51,635 bases of DNA, from the IMG/VR virus record IMGVR_UViG_3300001398_000005, positions 1 through 51,635 of that record; one strand, given 5' to 3'. This document shows, one piece after another, positions 8,795 to 17,677 of this stretch. The DNA comes from a virus. The stretch's first letter is position 1; each line of letters starts with the position of its first letter. The notes below the pieces were generated by a model. It did not search any database, had not been told where the DNA came from, and was given only the letters and a program-made list of their open reading frames with translations. The position numbers and the translations under genes were made by a program.

Positions 8795-11700
8795 TTCAGG
8801 ATGTCCGCTTGGGCCTTGATCCGATTGACCCTTGCTATGTCCTTCTTGGCTAGGATTCCGTTCGTCAGGTTGATTCGAGCGTCGAGCCACACATACCTCC
8901 GATCATAAAGTCTGTCGCCAGAGGATAACTCGGCCTCCAAAGAGGCCACGTATCCTGTCGCCGATGTGATGGCTGTCCTACGAGCTGTAACCACTGCTTC
9001 CCTGGCGTTCAAATCCGTGGTCAATAGGCGCACAGCGTAGGCACCTGCATCCCCTACGACTGGGGCTAGAACAGTCACGAGGTTGAGAAACGGAGAAAGA
9101 GTAGCGTAGAAGATGCTCGAAGCCAAAGCCGTAGACAATATTCCCTGTAGAGGCTCTGCCGTAAGCCCAACTGTGGCTACGATCTGGAAAGTGATCCCTG
9201 TTGTATTGGTTGGAAACGTACCCTCAATGAGCAAAGAGGTCTGGCTCAGCACCTGCTGGACCTTGTAGACCCCAGCTGCCGCCCCGTTTCGAATGAACAA
9301 TAGGTCGGCGGTAGTAATCCCTGCGGTGATGAAGGTCTGGCCAGCTGACGTGAATGTGGACGTAGCCGACACGCCGTTCGTAGCCGTTACCAGAGTCGCC
9401 ATAGCCGTGTTGAAGAAAGAGTCGATGGAGGCTGTCTGATTGGCCACAACCACACCCTCCCCAGAAATGGCAGGGACCAGTTCAGCCACGACGATGGACT
9501 CCGAGACGCCCCCAAAGGTGCCTAGGGAATTGACTAGGCGGTAACCTTGAGCCGTGGCTGTGCTCGGGAAGGCTGTCACAGCCAAAACATGAGTAGAGAC
9601 CACTGCCGTGACTTGGCGGCGAAGGCCTGAAAGGGTGCCTGAGGTGATGACGATCGTCTGCCCTGGGACTACGCCCAAGGCAACGTAGTCCGCCGCGCTG
9701 TCAGTCAAAGTTGTAGTAGTGGACACGTCTCCCGTGCTCTGAACCAGATCGTTGCTCACCGTTACCGTGAACGAAAACCCACTGTCCACGGATGCAAAGG
9801 CTGGAGTCACCGTGGTCGTGTTCGAGGTATTGGCCGTGATCCTATGGTATCCAGAGAGGGCGTTTAGCCCAGTCCTAATCTCAACCAGGTCACCTATTTG
9901 AGGCGAAGGGCTGGGCCATGTCACTGAGTTCGTGATGATAGTCTTAGTCCCGTCCAAAGAACCCGTTCCCACGAATGTAGGAGTGGTGTGTACCCGCAAC
10001 GTTCCCGTAGAAGCGTTGATGACATTGAACTCTGTCGTTATGTATCCAGTGAGCCCATCCTCGGACACGACATCGGGGTTGAGGATCTGGAACTGCCTGT
10101 TGTTGTCATCGTCTTCGGTGCCACCGTCCAGGGCAGGGAACCTGTCAGGTGCCGTCAAAGTATTGACGATGGTTGCAGTCACATCCAGAACTTCACCGCC
10201 CCCAGAATTGGGGGGTGCTGGTTGAAGGGGTGTTGGCACCAGAGGATCGTTCCAAGGAGCGCTGGGAGCTTGATAGGTCAGTAGGCCCGCGTCCAGGTCC
10301 ACCCCAATGTCAATTCCTAGACGGTATTGCTTGAGGTAGGTCGTGTCTGCGGTCGACAAGCGTACCGTGGCTCCAATGGGGATGCTCACACCGACTCCAG
10401 CCGTCAATGTAATGGTGGTTGCCGAAAATCCTGATACCGTCATACCAGGGCTGTCCGCCACCAGGACCGCCCCATCCTGAGCGGTGATTGCTACCTTCAT
10501 GGTGTTGGCAAAAGACGGCCTAAGGAGGTCTGTAGAGCCAGTAGCGGCATCTACTGTGAGGACCGTACTACCAGCTCTGGCCAACTGGGTGGTCACAGCC
10601 CAGGGGAATCTCCGTTGGATTAATGGCACTGCCTTGAGACTCTTGGTCCCCGTATCCAGGATGGGATCCCCAGTCTTCAGCCCCACGGTCGGAACCGTAG
10701 CCCCGAACATGACCCGTTGTGTCGGGTAGAACCTACTGGTAGGTGCCGCCTTGTAGACTTCTTGGAAAGTGCCTACCGAGGTCACAACAAAAGGCGGACC
10801 CGTCACCGTATACGGGGCTGGGCTGATCTTGAAATTGTCGTCGATCTGGTTCGTCACAGCCGCGAAAGTTGCTCTGTACGGATTGTCAATGTTCCCGTCA
10901 AATAGGAAGCGGCCGTCATGGTCCCCCACTACCCTACCGTCGAAGTACTGGAGAGCGTCCTCCAGAGCATTCACAGAATCGTTATAGTACTTGAGGGTAG
11001 GCCGTGCTACCAAGTCCTCGTTGGACAGGTGACCTTCTTGGAAGAACACGGACTCACGGCCCTGCTCGAACAGCTTCGGGGAGGACGAGTTCTGTAGGAT
11101 GGGCCCTCCAGAGGGAGTGCTCGATTGGGCGTCCGACTCGTATTGCTGAGCTAGCTCTCCCCGGAAGTTGGTAAAGGTCTCCACACGCCAGAAGAAAGTG
11201 TCCGGAGCATATGTCGTGTAATCCGCCTTCAACGTCTGGTTCAAGAGCCCGTTCTGCTCAGTCGGAACGATTGTAAAGGTGTAGCTAGCTCGGAGCGAGC
11301 GCCCAGCATCAACAATAAGGTCTCCTGTGTAGAAAATCCCAATCTCCTCGTTCAGGCCCAGGGCAGAAACCACCGCCACGGACCCTGAGGCGTCGATCGT
11401 GTAGTCCGCAGGCGATGACAGGACTTTGCCCGACTGCCCATCGATCTTCCGAAAGACAGTGTAGACTTGCCCCAATTCAGGACTTCGCTTCGTCTGAACC
11501 TTGACTAAAGCCGTTGCCAGGATCGGGCGAACAGAACGCTTCAGATTCACACCTGAGTATTGCCTAGCCCCATTGGCGATGAAGGTGATCGTCGTCTTCT
11601 GAGCCTTAGCATCGTAAGTTGACCCAGCCACTAGATTGAAGTCCAGGAAGGTCGCCCCGTCTGTGATTTCCACGATCATTCCAGAGACGTAAGTCTTGGA

Positions 11701-14658
11701 CACGTCCCCTGACATCAGCATCTTAGCAGAGCCCCTGGAAATGGGGGCATAGGCTGTGATCTCAGTGGTGAAATAGGCCGGAAACGCTGTTGACCCTGTT
11801 AGGGGAGTCACTCCCGACGTAACTGCCAGCACCGGATTCTGGAAGTCAGATCGAAATAGCTGAAGGCTGGACAGTGTGACTGTGGTCAAACCCGTACCAG
11901 AGACGTACGCGGAGGACCCGATCAAATAGGTCTCAGTGCGATCCACCAACAGGAGGTGATTAGCCGCAAAGTCGGAAGTGCGATCCCCAACTAGAGTAAA
12001 CTGATTCGTGTCAGAGTTGACGATGATCGGGATCGTTTGGATCGGAGGTTGCAAAACCGTGAGATTTTGCTCTCCACCCATTGCCTGATAGATGTAGTAG
12101 TCAACGTATACGTTTTCATTGGGGTTGACCACAGGTCCAGAAGGCAGAGCATCTGTAGCTGTAGCCGCCCCAAAGAACGTGACCGTCGAAGCCGTCGTAT
12201 CGAAAGTGACCTGAGCAGAAGTCTGCGGCCGCCCACCACGATAAGCCTTCGGCGAAGGGTTGGCTGCTACTTCACGTGCATTTGGATTGAACGACAGCAC
12301 AGCAGTGGGGGTCGGATGATCTTGCGTCAGTTCTTTACGAACCAAGAAGGTAGCTCGTTCGGAGATCAGGTCTCCGTTCGCATCCTTGTACGTGATCTGT
12401 GCTTCCTCTAGTTCAAGAAAGCGATCCGAGAATTGAATGAAGCCTAAAGGAGCTTGGAGAGTGTAGCCCACCCCCAAGACTAGAGCCCTAGATCCAAATA
12501 CCGCGCCACCGGCCGTGACATCCACCTGACTGAAGTTCAAGTGTCCTGTTGCCAAGGAGACTTCTACCGTTCCGGAGGGTAACGACCCTGAGGCTGTGAA
12601 GCCGGCGTCGTTGCTGACGAGGGTAGTTGTCGTCGAGAACGTGCTGACCCCATAGCGAAAACGGTAAAACGAGGCCTGGTTAGGGTCAATACTGAGCCTG
12701 GGCGAGTTCTCTATGGTGCCCAGGGCACGGATTCGTTCGACTTTAGTGTTGGGGTCGACCGGAGGGACCTCACGGAAATATCGATCCGCAAGGATTTCCA
12801 CACCGGAGACGACTTCGTAGGAAAAACCAGATGAGGTGGCGCCGACAGCGTCCAAAACCAGGGTCGTCGTCCCTACGCTCACAATCGTGTAGACGCCTTT
12901 AGCCGGGCCCCCCTGAATGATTAGGAAGTCGCCTGGGGCTACGCCGGCTGTGGAAAAGTTCTGAGTAGCGTCCGTGAATGACGCCCCCGAGATAGCGCCG
13001 ACTACGCCAGTTACGACCTTTGAGCCGTCCGTAGACACCATCGTCACCAAGCCAGATCCAGCATCGAACAGGGCGTCGGTTCCAACCGTCAAGGTAGAGT
13101 ACAAGCCGCTGTTGGGTGCCGTCTCCAATTCCAACTTCAGCCCAGCAGCAAACACCAGGGGGTCTGCTAGCTGCACGCCACCGTAAGGAGTAGGTGCCGG
13201 AATCACCACATTGTCCTTACGCTGAGCGTAAATCAACTGCTTGTTGTCATAATCGAGGACGTAACCCAAACCAACTGGCGGCACCGCCACGTCCAACCTA
13301 GGCAAAGGCCCTACGAAAGAGCCCGTGCCCTGCTCAACATTGACGTTCAAAGTATCCGTATCGACAGGGATTGCAGGCAGTACCACGGTCGGTGAAGCGA
13401 TGATGGGTTGTGCCCAAATCGCTCCTTGGCTCACATAGAAGGCTGAGACATCTTTAAGGGTCGGGTCCGAGTCGTCCAGATTGACAGGATTCCGAAACAT
13501 CCTCAAGGAAATGCCCCGCTCAATGATCAAATCGGCTGTGATTGCTTGAGCCGTCTGAGCACCGTACTGTCCGATGTCCGCATTCGAGAACTGTACGAAT
13601 CCGTTGCTCCTACGAATTTGGACTACACCCTTCTTGCCAGGGGAAGTGACAGCATCGACGAACTGAGTCTGCTGGAATTGGACTACGCCAGGCACTCTGA
13701 AGAACGTGTCACTGCCCTCTGGGGGTACGGGTGACAAGCTCGCAGGGCTTGCGACTGTTCCCAGGCTGGTCGTGGGCAAGCTTTGATTGAAGGTGAAGGC
13801 GACCCCGTCGTAGTACACAGAACGTGCAGTGTTCGCGGCAATGTCCACTGAATTGAACTTCAGTCGGCCCGTGGCTACAGACCACTCCACGTGGCCAGAC
13901 GCCGGATTGCCAGAGAAGGCCCCGTCCGAAGCGACTTGGACGGGAATCAGATACGAGCCGTATCCGATCCGAATCAATGGGAACTGGCCCGTGGCGGGAA
14001 GTGGGTTCAGAAGTAGTGTGTTGTCGATGACGCCGATGTTGCCTTTGGAGGCATCGAAGGAGTAGAAGGTCTGGCGCTGAAAGAAAACCGGCTGCCCAGC
14101 GAAAGTCGTGAGGTCTGCTGTATTCCAGTTGAGATCGCCCGTAGCCATCGAGACTTGTACGGTCCCTGAGACAGGCGAGCCAAAGTCAGCATCCGTGAGA
14201 ACGGTGGATACGATGAAAGCGTTACCCGAGCCTACGGTCCCCAAAAACAAGCGTACAGGGTAAGCTGTCAGGTTCGAGTTGATAGGGGCGTCTACCTTGA
14301 GACGGGTGGTGTTGGCTGAGGCAGTGAGCGTCCCCACGGCAGTGGGGACAGCACCCGGCAAGGCCTTGAAGCGACCGTCTACCCCTGAATAATCGAATCT
14401 CTGCAAGACCTCGTTCTTAGTCCAAGCGAATTTGACCTCGACGAACGAGCTGTTATTGTTCGGGCCAGTGCCAGGGGTTCCTGAATCATTGAGGACAAGA
14501 ACGCAATACTCCGTCCTCGGAACCGACTCGTCTGATGGGTACGCCGTATTGAACGCCGACGGATTCGACACGTACACGTTGGGCGTGTACGTGTACGGGG
14601 AGTTCGATTGCCCAATGCGGGGTGGTTCGAGTAAAAAACCTTTGACCGATAGGCCCAT
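8761..14658 (-). CDS. Giant baseplate/fibre structural protein (1965 aa)
   Basis: This is the longest protein in the window. It starts MGLSVKGFLLEPPRIGQ, with GAAAGG about nine bases before the ATG. Nearly all of it is Thr/Ser/Val/Gly-rich beta sequence, typical of fibre or baseplate-decoration proteins. At least four copies of a ~65-residue repeat are visible, with consensus FTsAgqxFxtaGvxxGD followed by IxxGxxxGxYxVxxV. They are encoded at about 9180-9400, 9540-9735, 9760-9965 and 12790-13000. The last ~80 residues switch to charged helix (REAVVTARRTAITSATGYV, KKDIARVNRIKAQADIL), possibly a trimeric coiled coil or docking segment. The end of the ORF is formed by one copy of the 34-base duplication. 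No enzymatic motif is visible. The role is inferred from size, composition and position between spike and wedge genes. Confidence 0.75.
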   Translation of the reverse strand: MGLSVKGFLLEPPRIGQSNSPYTYTPNVYVSNPSAFNTAYPSDESVPRTEYCVLVLNDSGTPGTGPNNNSSFVEVKFAWTKNEVLQRFDYSGVDGRFKALPGAVPTAVGTLTASANTTRLKVDAPINSNLTAYPVRLFLGTVGSGNAFIVSTVLTDADFGSPVSGTVQVSMATGDLNWNTADLTTFAGQPVFFQRQTFYSFDASKGNIGVIDNTLLLNPLPATGQFPLIRIGYGSYLIPVQVASDGAFSGNPASGHVEWSVATGRLKFNSVDIAANTARSVYYDGVAFTFNQSLPTTSLGTVASPASLSPVPPEGSDTFFRVPGVVQFQQTQFVDAVTSPGKKGVVQIRRSNGFVQFSNADIGQYGAQTAQAITADLIIERGISLRMFRNPVNLDDSDPTLKDVSAFYVSQGAIWAQPIIASPTVVLPAIPVDTDTLNVNVEQGTGSFVGPLPRLDVAVPPVGLGYVLDYDNKQLIYAQRKDNVVIPAPTPYGGVQLADPLVFAAGLKLELETAPNSGLYSTLTVGTDALFDAGSGLVTMVSTDGSKVVTGVVGAISGASFTDATQNFSTAGVAPGDFLIIQGGPAKGVYTIVSVGTTTLVLDAVGATSSGFSYEVVSGVEILADRYFREVPPVDPNTKVERIRALGTIENSPRLSIDPNQASFYRFRYGVSTFSTTTTLVSNDAGFTASGSLPSGTVEVSLATGHLNFSQVDVTAGGAVFGSRALVLGVGYTLQAPLGFIQFSDRFLELEEAQITYKDANGDLISERATFLVRKELTQDHPTPTAVLSFNPNAREVAANPSPKAYRGGRPQTSAQVTFDTTASTVTFFGAATATDALPSGPVVNPNENVYVDYYIYQAMGGEQNLTVLQPPIQTIPIIVNSDTNQFTLVGDRTSDFAANHLLLVDRTETYLIGSSAYVSGTGLTTVTLSSLQLFRSDFQNPVLAVTSGVTPLTGSTAFPAYFTTEITAYAPISRGSAKMLMSGDVSKTYVSGMIVEITDGATFLDFNLVAGSTYDAKAQKTTITFIANGARQYSGVNLKRSVRPILATALVKVQTKRSPELGQVYTVFRKIDGQSGKVLSSPADYTIDASGSVAVVSALGLNEEIGIFYTGDLIVDAGRSLRASYTFTIVPTEQNGLLNQTLKADYTTYAPDTFFWRVETFTNFRGELAQQYESDAQSSTPSGGPILQNSSSPKLFEQGRESVFFQEGHLSNEDLVARPTLKYYNDSVNALEDALQYFDGRVVGDHDGRFLFDGNIDNPYRATFAAVTNQIDDNFKISPAPYTVTGPPFVVTSVGTFQEVYKAAPTSRFYPTQRVMFGATVPTVGLKTGDPILDTGTKSLKAVPLIQRRFPWAVTTQLARAGSTVLTVDAATGSTDLLRPSFANTMKVAITAQDGAVLVADSPGMTVSGFSATTITLTAGVGVSIPIGATVRLSTADTTYLKQYRLGIDIGVDLDAGLLTYQAPSAPWNDPLVPTPLQPAPPNSGGGEVLDVTATIVNTLTAPDRFPALDGGTEDDDNNRQFQILNPDVVSEDGLTGYITTEFNVINASTGTLRVHTTPTFVGTGSLDGTKTIITNSVTWPSPSPQIGDLVEIRTGLNALSGYHRITANTSNTTTVTPAFASVDSGFSFTVTVSNDLVQSTGDVSTTTTLTDSAADYVALGVVPGQTIVITSGTLSGLRRQVTAVVSTHVLAVTAFPSTATAQGYRLVNSLGTFGGVSESIVVAELVPAISGEGVVVANQTASIDSFFNTAMATLVTATNGVSATSTFTSAGQTFITAGITTADLLFIRNGAAAGVYKVQQVLSQTSLLIEGTFPTNTTGITFQIVATVGLTAEPLQGILSTALASSIFYATLSPFLNLVTVLAPVVGDAGAYAVRLLTTDLNAREAVVTARRTAITSATGYVASLEAELSSGDRLYDRRYVWLDARINLTNGILAKKDIARVNRIKAQADILNQLTKLLSVQT

Positions 14659-14670
14659 TTAAGTGGCCTT

Positions 14671-14877
14671 TCACGGAGCGAAGAAGTTGTCGGCTTCTTT
14701 CGGGGCGTCGACCCAGATTTCAAGGGTTTCCCCCATAGTGTTCTTCAGCTGAATCTTGAAGCGGGTCTTCATGTCCCCAGGTTCAAGGGAAGTGATAGTA
14801 CCCTCTTCATCCAGAACTCGCCGAATCTCACGAGCTTCGTGTATTTCAGTCACCACGCCAAAAGTTGCTTTACTCAT
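14671..14877 (-). CDS. Small conserved-looking baseplate-region protein
   Basis: This encodes 68 residues. I use ATG 14875-14877 (MSKATFGVVTEIHEARE) rather than the start at 14913, because GGAG lies six bases upstream of the inner ATG. It is a compact alpha/beta sequence with a strand-rich second half (TRFKIQLKNTMGETLEIWV) and no cysteine. It stands between the PAAR-position gene and the 1965-residue protein, 12 bases before the latter. I do not recognise the family. Confidence 0.6.
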   Translation of the reverse strand: MSKATFGVVTEIHEAREIRRVLDEEGTITSLEPGDMKTRFKIQLKNTMGETLEIWVDAPKEADNFFAP

Positions 14878-14927
14878 TTGCAATCTCCATGTTTTTTGGT
14901 TGATACGCGACATACGGTCGCCAAGAC

Positions 14928-15500
14928 TTACAGTATACTCCCAAATCCTACGCCAACCCCAGGCGACACAGATGGCGGGCCTACTATGGCAATGGGAATC
15001 AGTAAGCTAGCGAAAGTCCTATCCAGCCCGCTGGCCAAAGCCCTTGCAGCCCGTACCGAGCCAGGACCAGTCATCCCAGCCGCCGAAAATCCTGCTGATA
15101 TAGCTGCAAAAGCTGGAGGAGCTTGCATTCTTGCTACACCGGATCCGATGCCCACTACAGGATGGTTGGTCTTAATCAGCATCTGGAAAAAAGAAATGGC
15201 CAGCCCGGTCGAAAGGCCTGAAACGAAAGCGGGCATCATGATTCCGTGAAATCCTTGACTTAGCATGCCACTCAGCAAGTTCGCGTACAAAAGAGGGGTT
15301 GGCACTATCAAAGGCAGAGGCACGTTGGTACCTACCCCAGCGGTCCCTCCGTCTACTGTTGTGACTTTGACAAGGGGGATCCAGCGAACTAGGCCCTGAG
15401 CAACCCCGTTCGCGTACTTGGGAGTCCCCACTCCTATACAGGCACAAGAAACCAGGCTAGGGACTATAGCCCCAATGATGCCAGGAGGGGAGACGGGCAT
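14928..15500 (-). CDS. Hydrophobic protein at the spike-tip (PAAR) position
   Basis: This 190-residue protein is rich in Gly, Pro, Ala and Val and follows the central spike gene with a TGATG stop/start overlap. The N-terminus MPVSPPGIIGAIVPSL and the segments TTVDGGTAGVGTNVPLP and PVVGIGSGVARMQAPP are reminiscent of PAAR-type and related spike-tip proteins, which are Gly/Pro-rich and often encoded directly after VgrG/gp5. The familiar PAAR metal-binding histidines are not obvious, so this is a positional inference. Two hydrophobic stretches (LLYANLLSGMLSQGFHGI and STGLAISFFQMLI) could be mistaken for membrane segments. It is probably a virion or tail-assembly protein. Confidence 0.55.
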   Translation of the reverse strand: MPVSPPGIIGAIVPSLVSCACIGVGTPKYANGVAQGLVRWIPLVKVTTVDGGTAGVGTNVPLPLIVPTPLLYANLLSGMLSQGFHGIMMPAFVSGLSTGLAISFFQMLIKTNHPVVGIGSGVARMQAPPAFAAISAGFSAAGMTGPGSVRAARALASGLDRTFASLLIPIAIVGPPSVSPGVGVGFGSIL

Positions 15501-17677
15501 CAGAGAGACCTTACTAGGGCACTTCCTGGAAGTGGGATCCCAGTGATGATGTCCAAAGACGGAGACCCGGGTGGCATTGCCGGCACCCCTCTAACAACCC
15601 CTAGGACGGCCGCTGGGCCGCCAAAAAGTATCTGAGGGGCTATCATCGAGATGATGGTTGTAGCCGCCAAGTTAATGGCCAAACCAGCCGTCATCGATAT
15701 GGCACCAGCCCCTGCTGCCAAGGACATGACGCCCGCTCCTGTGGAGATGGTGACAGCCCCTGCTCCTGTGGTCATGGACATGGCCCCTACTCCAACCGTG
15801 ACCGAGTAGGCTCCTGCCGGGGCTGCAATAGAGACGGCTCCTGCCAAGGCACTATAAGAGATTGCTCCCGCAAGGACCGTCTGAGTCAAGCCACCAGCCA
15901 AAATTGTAGAAATCTTGCCACCCAAAGCGATGTTCTCTAGAACCTGAAGTGCAAAGTTCAACTGGGTCTTGCCGCTGACCATCTGATTGAGTTCACCGAA
16001 GTTTAGCGAGGCTCCCTGGAATGCATTCACACTGTAGCGGTCGGCATTCACCTGGTACTGGCCGCTAACGGTCGTCTGCTTCGAACCTTCGATGACCTTC
16101 CGCTCTGCTCCAGATATGTTCGATTCTTTGATGCCCCGTATTTCAAGGCTGGCTGTCACGTCGTCTTCGTTGGGATTTCCCTCGTAGACCGTTTTGGTCC
16201 CCGAGTGGTACCTCGTGGTGATAGCGTTGCCCTGGGCATCCCTACCGATGTCCAAATGCAACCCGCCTTCAAGGGTTATGTGTGCGGAGATGCGGTCAGG
16301 GTTCGAGGCTCCAATGAAGGCCTTGAGGGCGCCTTCTAGGCTCATCTCAACGGACACCTTCTTGGTACCGCTAGGGTAGTCTTCAACCGTAGAGGCGGGG
16401 ACATTCAAAAACAGCTTTCCTTGCTTGCTGACAGCCGCTACGAAAGCGTTGTCTCCAGTAGACCTAGGGGGGCGCACCTTAAAGTAGAAGGCCGCCGCAG
16501 AGGTTGCTACTTCAAGGTCTGGTGCCGTAGGGTTCCGATCGACAGCCTCAAGCGTGAATTTGCCTAAAGCGATAGACTGAAAGTCAGGGAAAAGCTTAGG
16601 CTTCAGGATTTTGCCGTACTGACGCTGCCCCCTAGTAGTCGATGAGTCATTGCCCACCACTGTCCCCATGACTCTTTCGATGTAGGGTGTATTCCGATCC
16701 AAGGAGAATCCGTCAATCTCCTCAATCACTTCTTGAGTCAAATCAGAAGTGTGGCCAAGCTCTAGGCGATCTTCGACGAAAGCGTCAGCAGACTCATTGG
16801 GATCTTCGATACTGACTGCTGGAGATGTCGGCGGATAGTGCACCCGACGACCATTGGAGTAGGTGACCGGGGGAAACGTGGTCGTGTCATTGAACAAACT
16901 GAGGGGTTTGCCAGCAGCGTTCGAAAACTTAGCCGCAGACCCCGAACCGATCCCTGGGCCCGCTATCTGCAAGGTGTCTCGGCCATAGTAGGCTGTGTCT
17001 GTGTCCCGTAGTGTCCCGTCAGCTTTGAGCAGGTCGTTCGGAATGAAGAAGGTCCCACGTCGGATAGGGCCTGAAATCCTCTTGATGCCGGCGTCACTCT
17101 CGACCCTGTGGATGGTCTGCGAGATGAGGGTGCGATCGGAGTCTCGTAGCTCGATGGAGTCCCCGGCGCGGTTCGCCATCCTCACATCTTTGCTGAGGAC
17201 TAGCTCAGACCCGGAAGCGGACATGCCACCCACATCACCAGGACGAAGGTTCAGACGCTTAAGACGCCTGGTCGTGCCAAGGACTTGAGCGAAGTTGTCC
17301 CTATCCTCAGCGCTGATTTCCCCAGGGTCTTCCGGGGAGTGGGGATCAAAGCGCAGGCCGGCACGATTGCCCGTAGGCAAGTAACCCAAGATCACAGCAT
17401 CGTACAGATGCTTGTGGATTCGACGGTACCCAACGACCACCAAGGAGTTGACCTCGGGGATACCACCCCAGAAGCTCCGTGGCCCTGCGATCCCCTGGGT
17501 CAGATCGATTTCGTACCGCTCACTGCTGCTGCTGAGAATCTTCAGATCGGCCTTCATGTTCACTTCGTCGACACGAATGACCATACCGATCTTGATCCCG
17601 CTGATATCCGCGGTATCAACAAAGTCCTTGCCGGGGGTAGAGCCCTGGACGTGTTTAGGGGTCCTGCTCATAGGCAT
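15500..17677 (-). CDS. Central tail spike, gp5/VgrG-like
   Basis: This 725-residue protein has an N-terminal OB-fold-like region (about residues 25-110, IKIGMVIRVDEVNMKADLK and NSLVVVGYRRIHKHLYDAV), as in gp5/gpV/VgrG proteins that cap the hub. A long middle domain follows. Near the C-terminus, residues 602-664 form seven consecutive nine-residue repeats of the type xAGAxSxxx, comparable to the short-period repeats of the gp5 C-terminal beta-helix needle. The gene lies between the gp27-like hub and the PAAR-position gene, with one-base stop/start overlaps on both sides. I see no lysozyme motif. The role as membrane-puncturing spike is inferred from fold hints, repeats and order. Confidence 0.8.
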   Translation of the reverse strand: MPMSRTPKHVQGSTPGKDFVDTADISGIKIGMVIRVDEVNMKADLKILSSSSERYEIDLTQGIAGPRSFWGGIPEVNSLVVVGYRRIHKHLYDAVILGYLPTGNRAGLRFDPHSPEDPGEISAEDRDNFAQVLGTTRRLKRLNLRPGDVGGMSASGSELVLSKDVRMANRAGDSIELRDSDRTLISQTIHRVESDAGIKRISGPIRRGTFFIPNDLLKADGTLRDTDTAYYGRDTLQIAGPGIGSGSAAKFSNAAGKPLSLFNDTTTFPPVTYSNGRRVHYPPTSPAVSIEDPNESADAFVEDRLELGHTSDLTQEVIEEIDGFSLDRNTPYIERVMGTVVGNDSSTTRGQRQYGKILKPKLFPDFQSIALGKFTLEAVDRNPTAPDLEVATSAAAFYFKVRPPRSTGDNAFVAAVSKQGKLFLNVPASTVEDYPSGTKKVSVEMSLEGALKAFIGASNPDRISAHITLEGGLHLDIGRDAQGNAITTRYHSGTKTVYEGNPNEDDVTASLEIRGIKESNISGAERKVIEGSKQTTVSGQYQVNADRYSVNAFQGASLNFGELNQMVSGKTQLNFALQVLENIALGGKISTILAGGLTQTVLAGAISYSALAGAVSIAAPAGAYSVTVGVGAMSMTTGAGAVTISTGAGVMSLAAGAGAISMTAGLAINLAATTIISMIAPQILFGGPAAVLGVVRGVPAMPPGSPSLDIITGIPLPGSALVRSL
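15686..15874 (-). repeat. Seven tandem 27-bp units (nonapeptide xAGAxSxxx)
   Basis: The units read LAGAISYSA, LAGAVSIAA, PAGAYSVTV, GVGAMSMTT, GAGAVTIST, GAGVMSLAA and GAGAISMTA without gaps. At DNA level they are visible as recurring gctcctgc-type words on the plus strand. The strict nine-residue period fits one turn or side of a beta-helix. Confidence 0.85.

Noticed and set aside
8738-8890. Longer start for the small gene at 8540
   Set aside because: It would overlap the end of the 1965-residue gene by more than 100 bases; the inner ATG at 8737 has a good GGGAG site.
14928-15500. Integral membrane protein or holin for the 190-residue protein
   Set aside because: Its hydrophobic stretches are broken by Gly/Pro and it is coupled to the spike gene; a tail role fits better.
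15500-17677. Lysozyme domain in the spike
   Set aside because: No Glu-Asp-Thr lysozyme triad pattern is visible; the lysin-like features are in the 605-residue protein instead.
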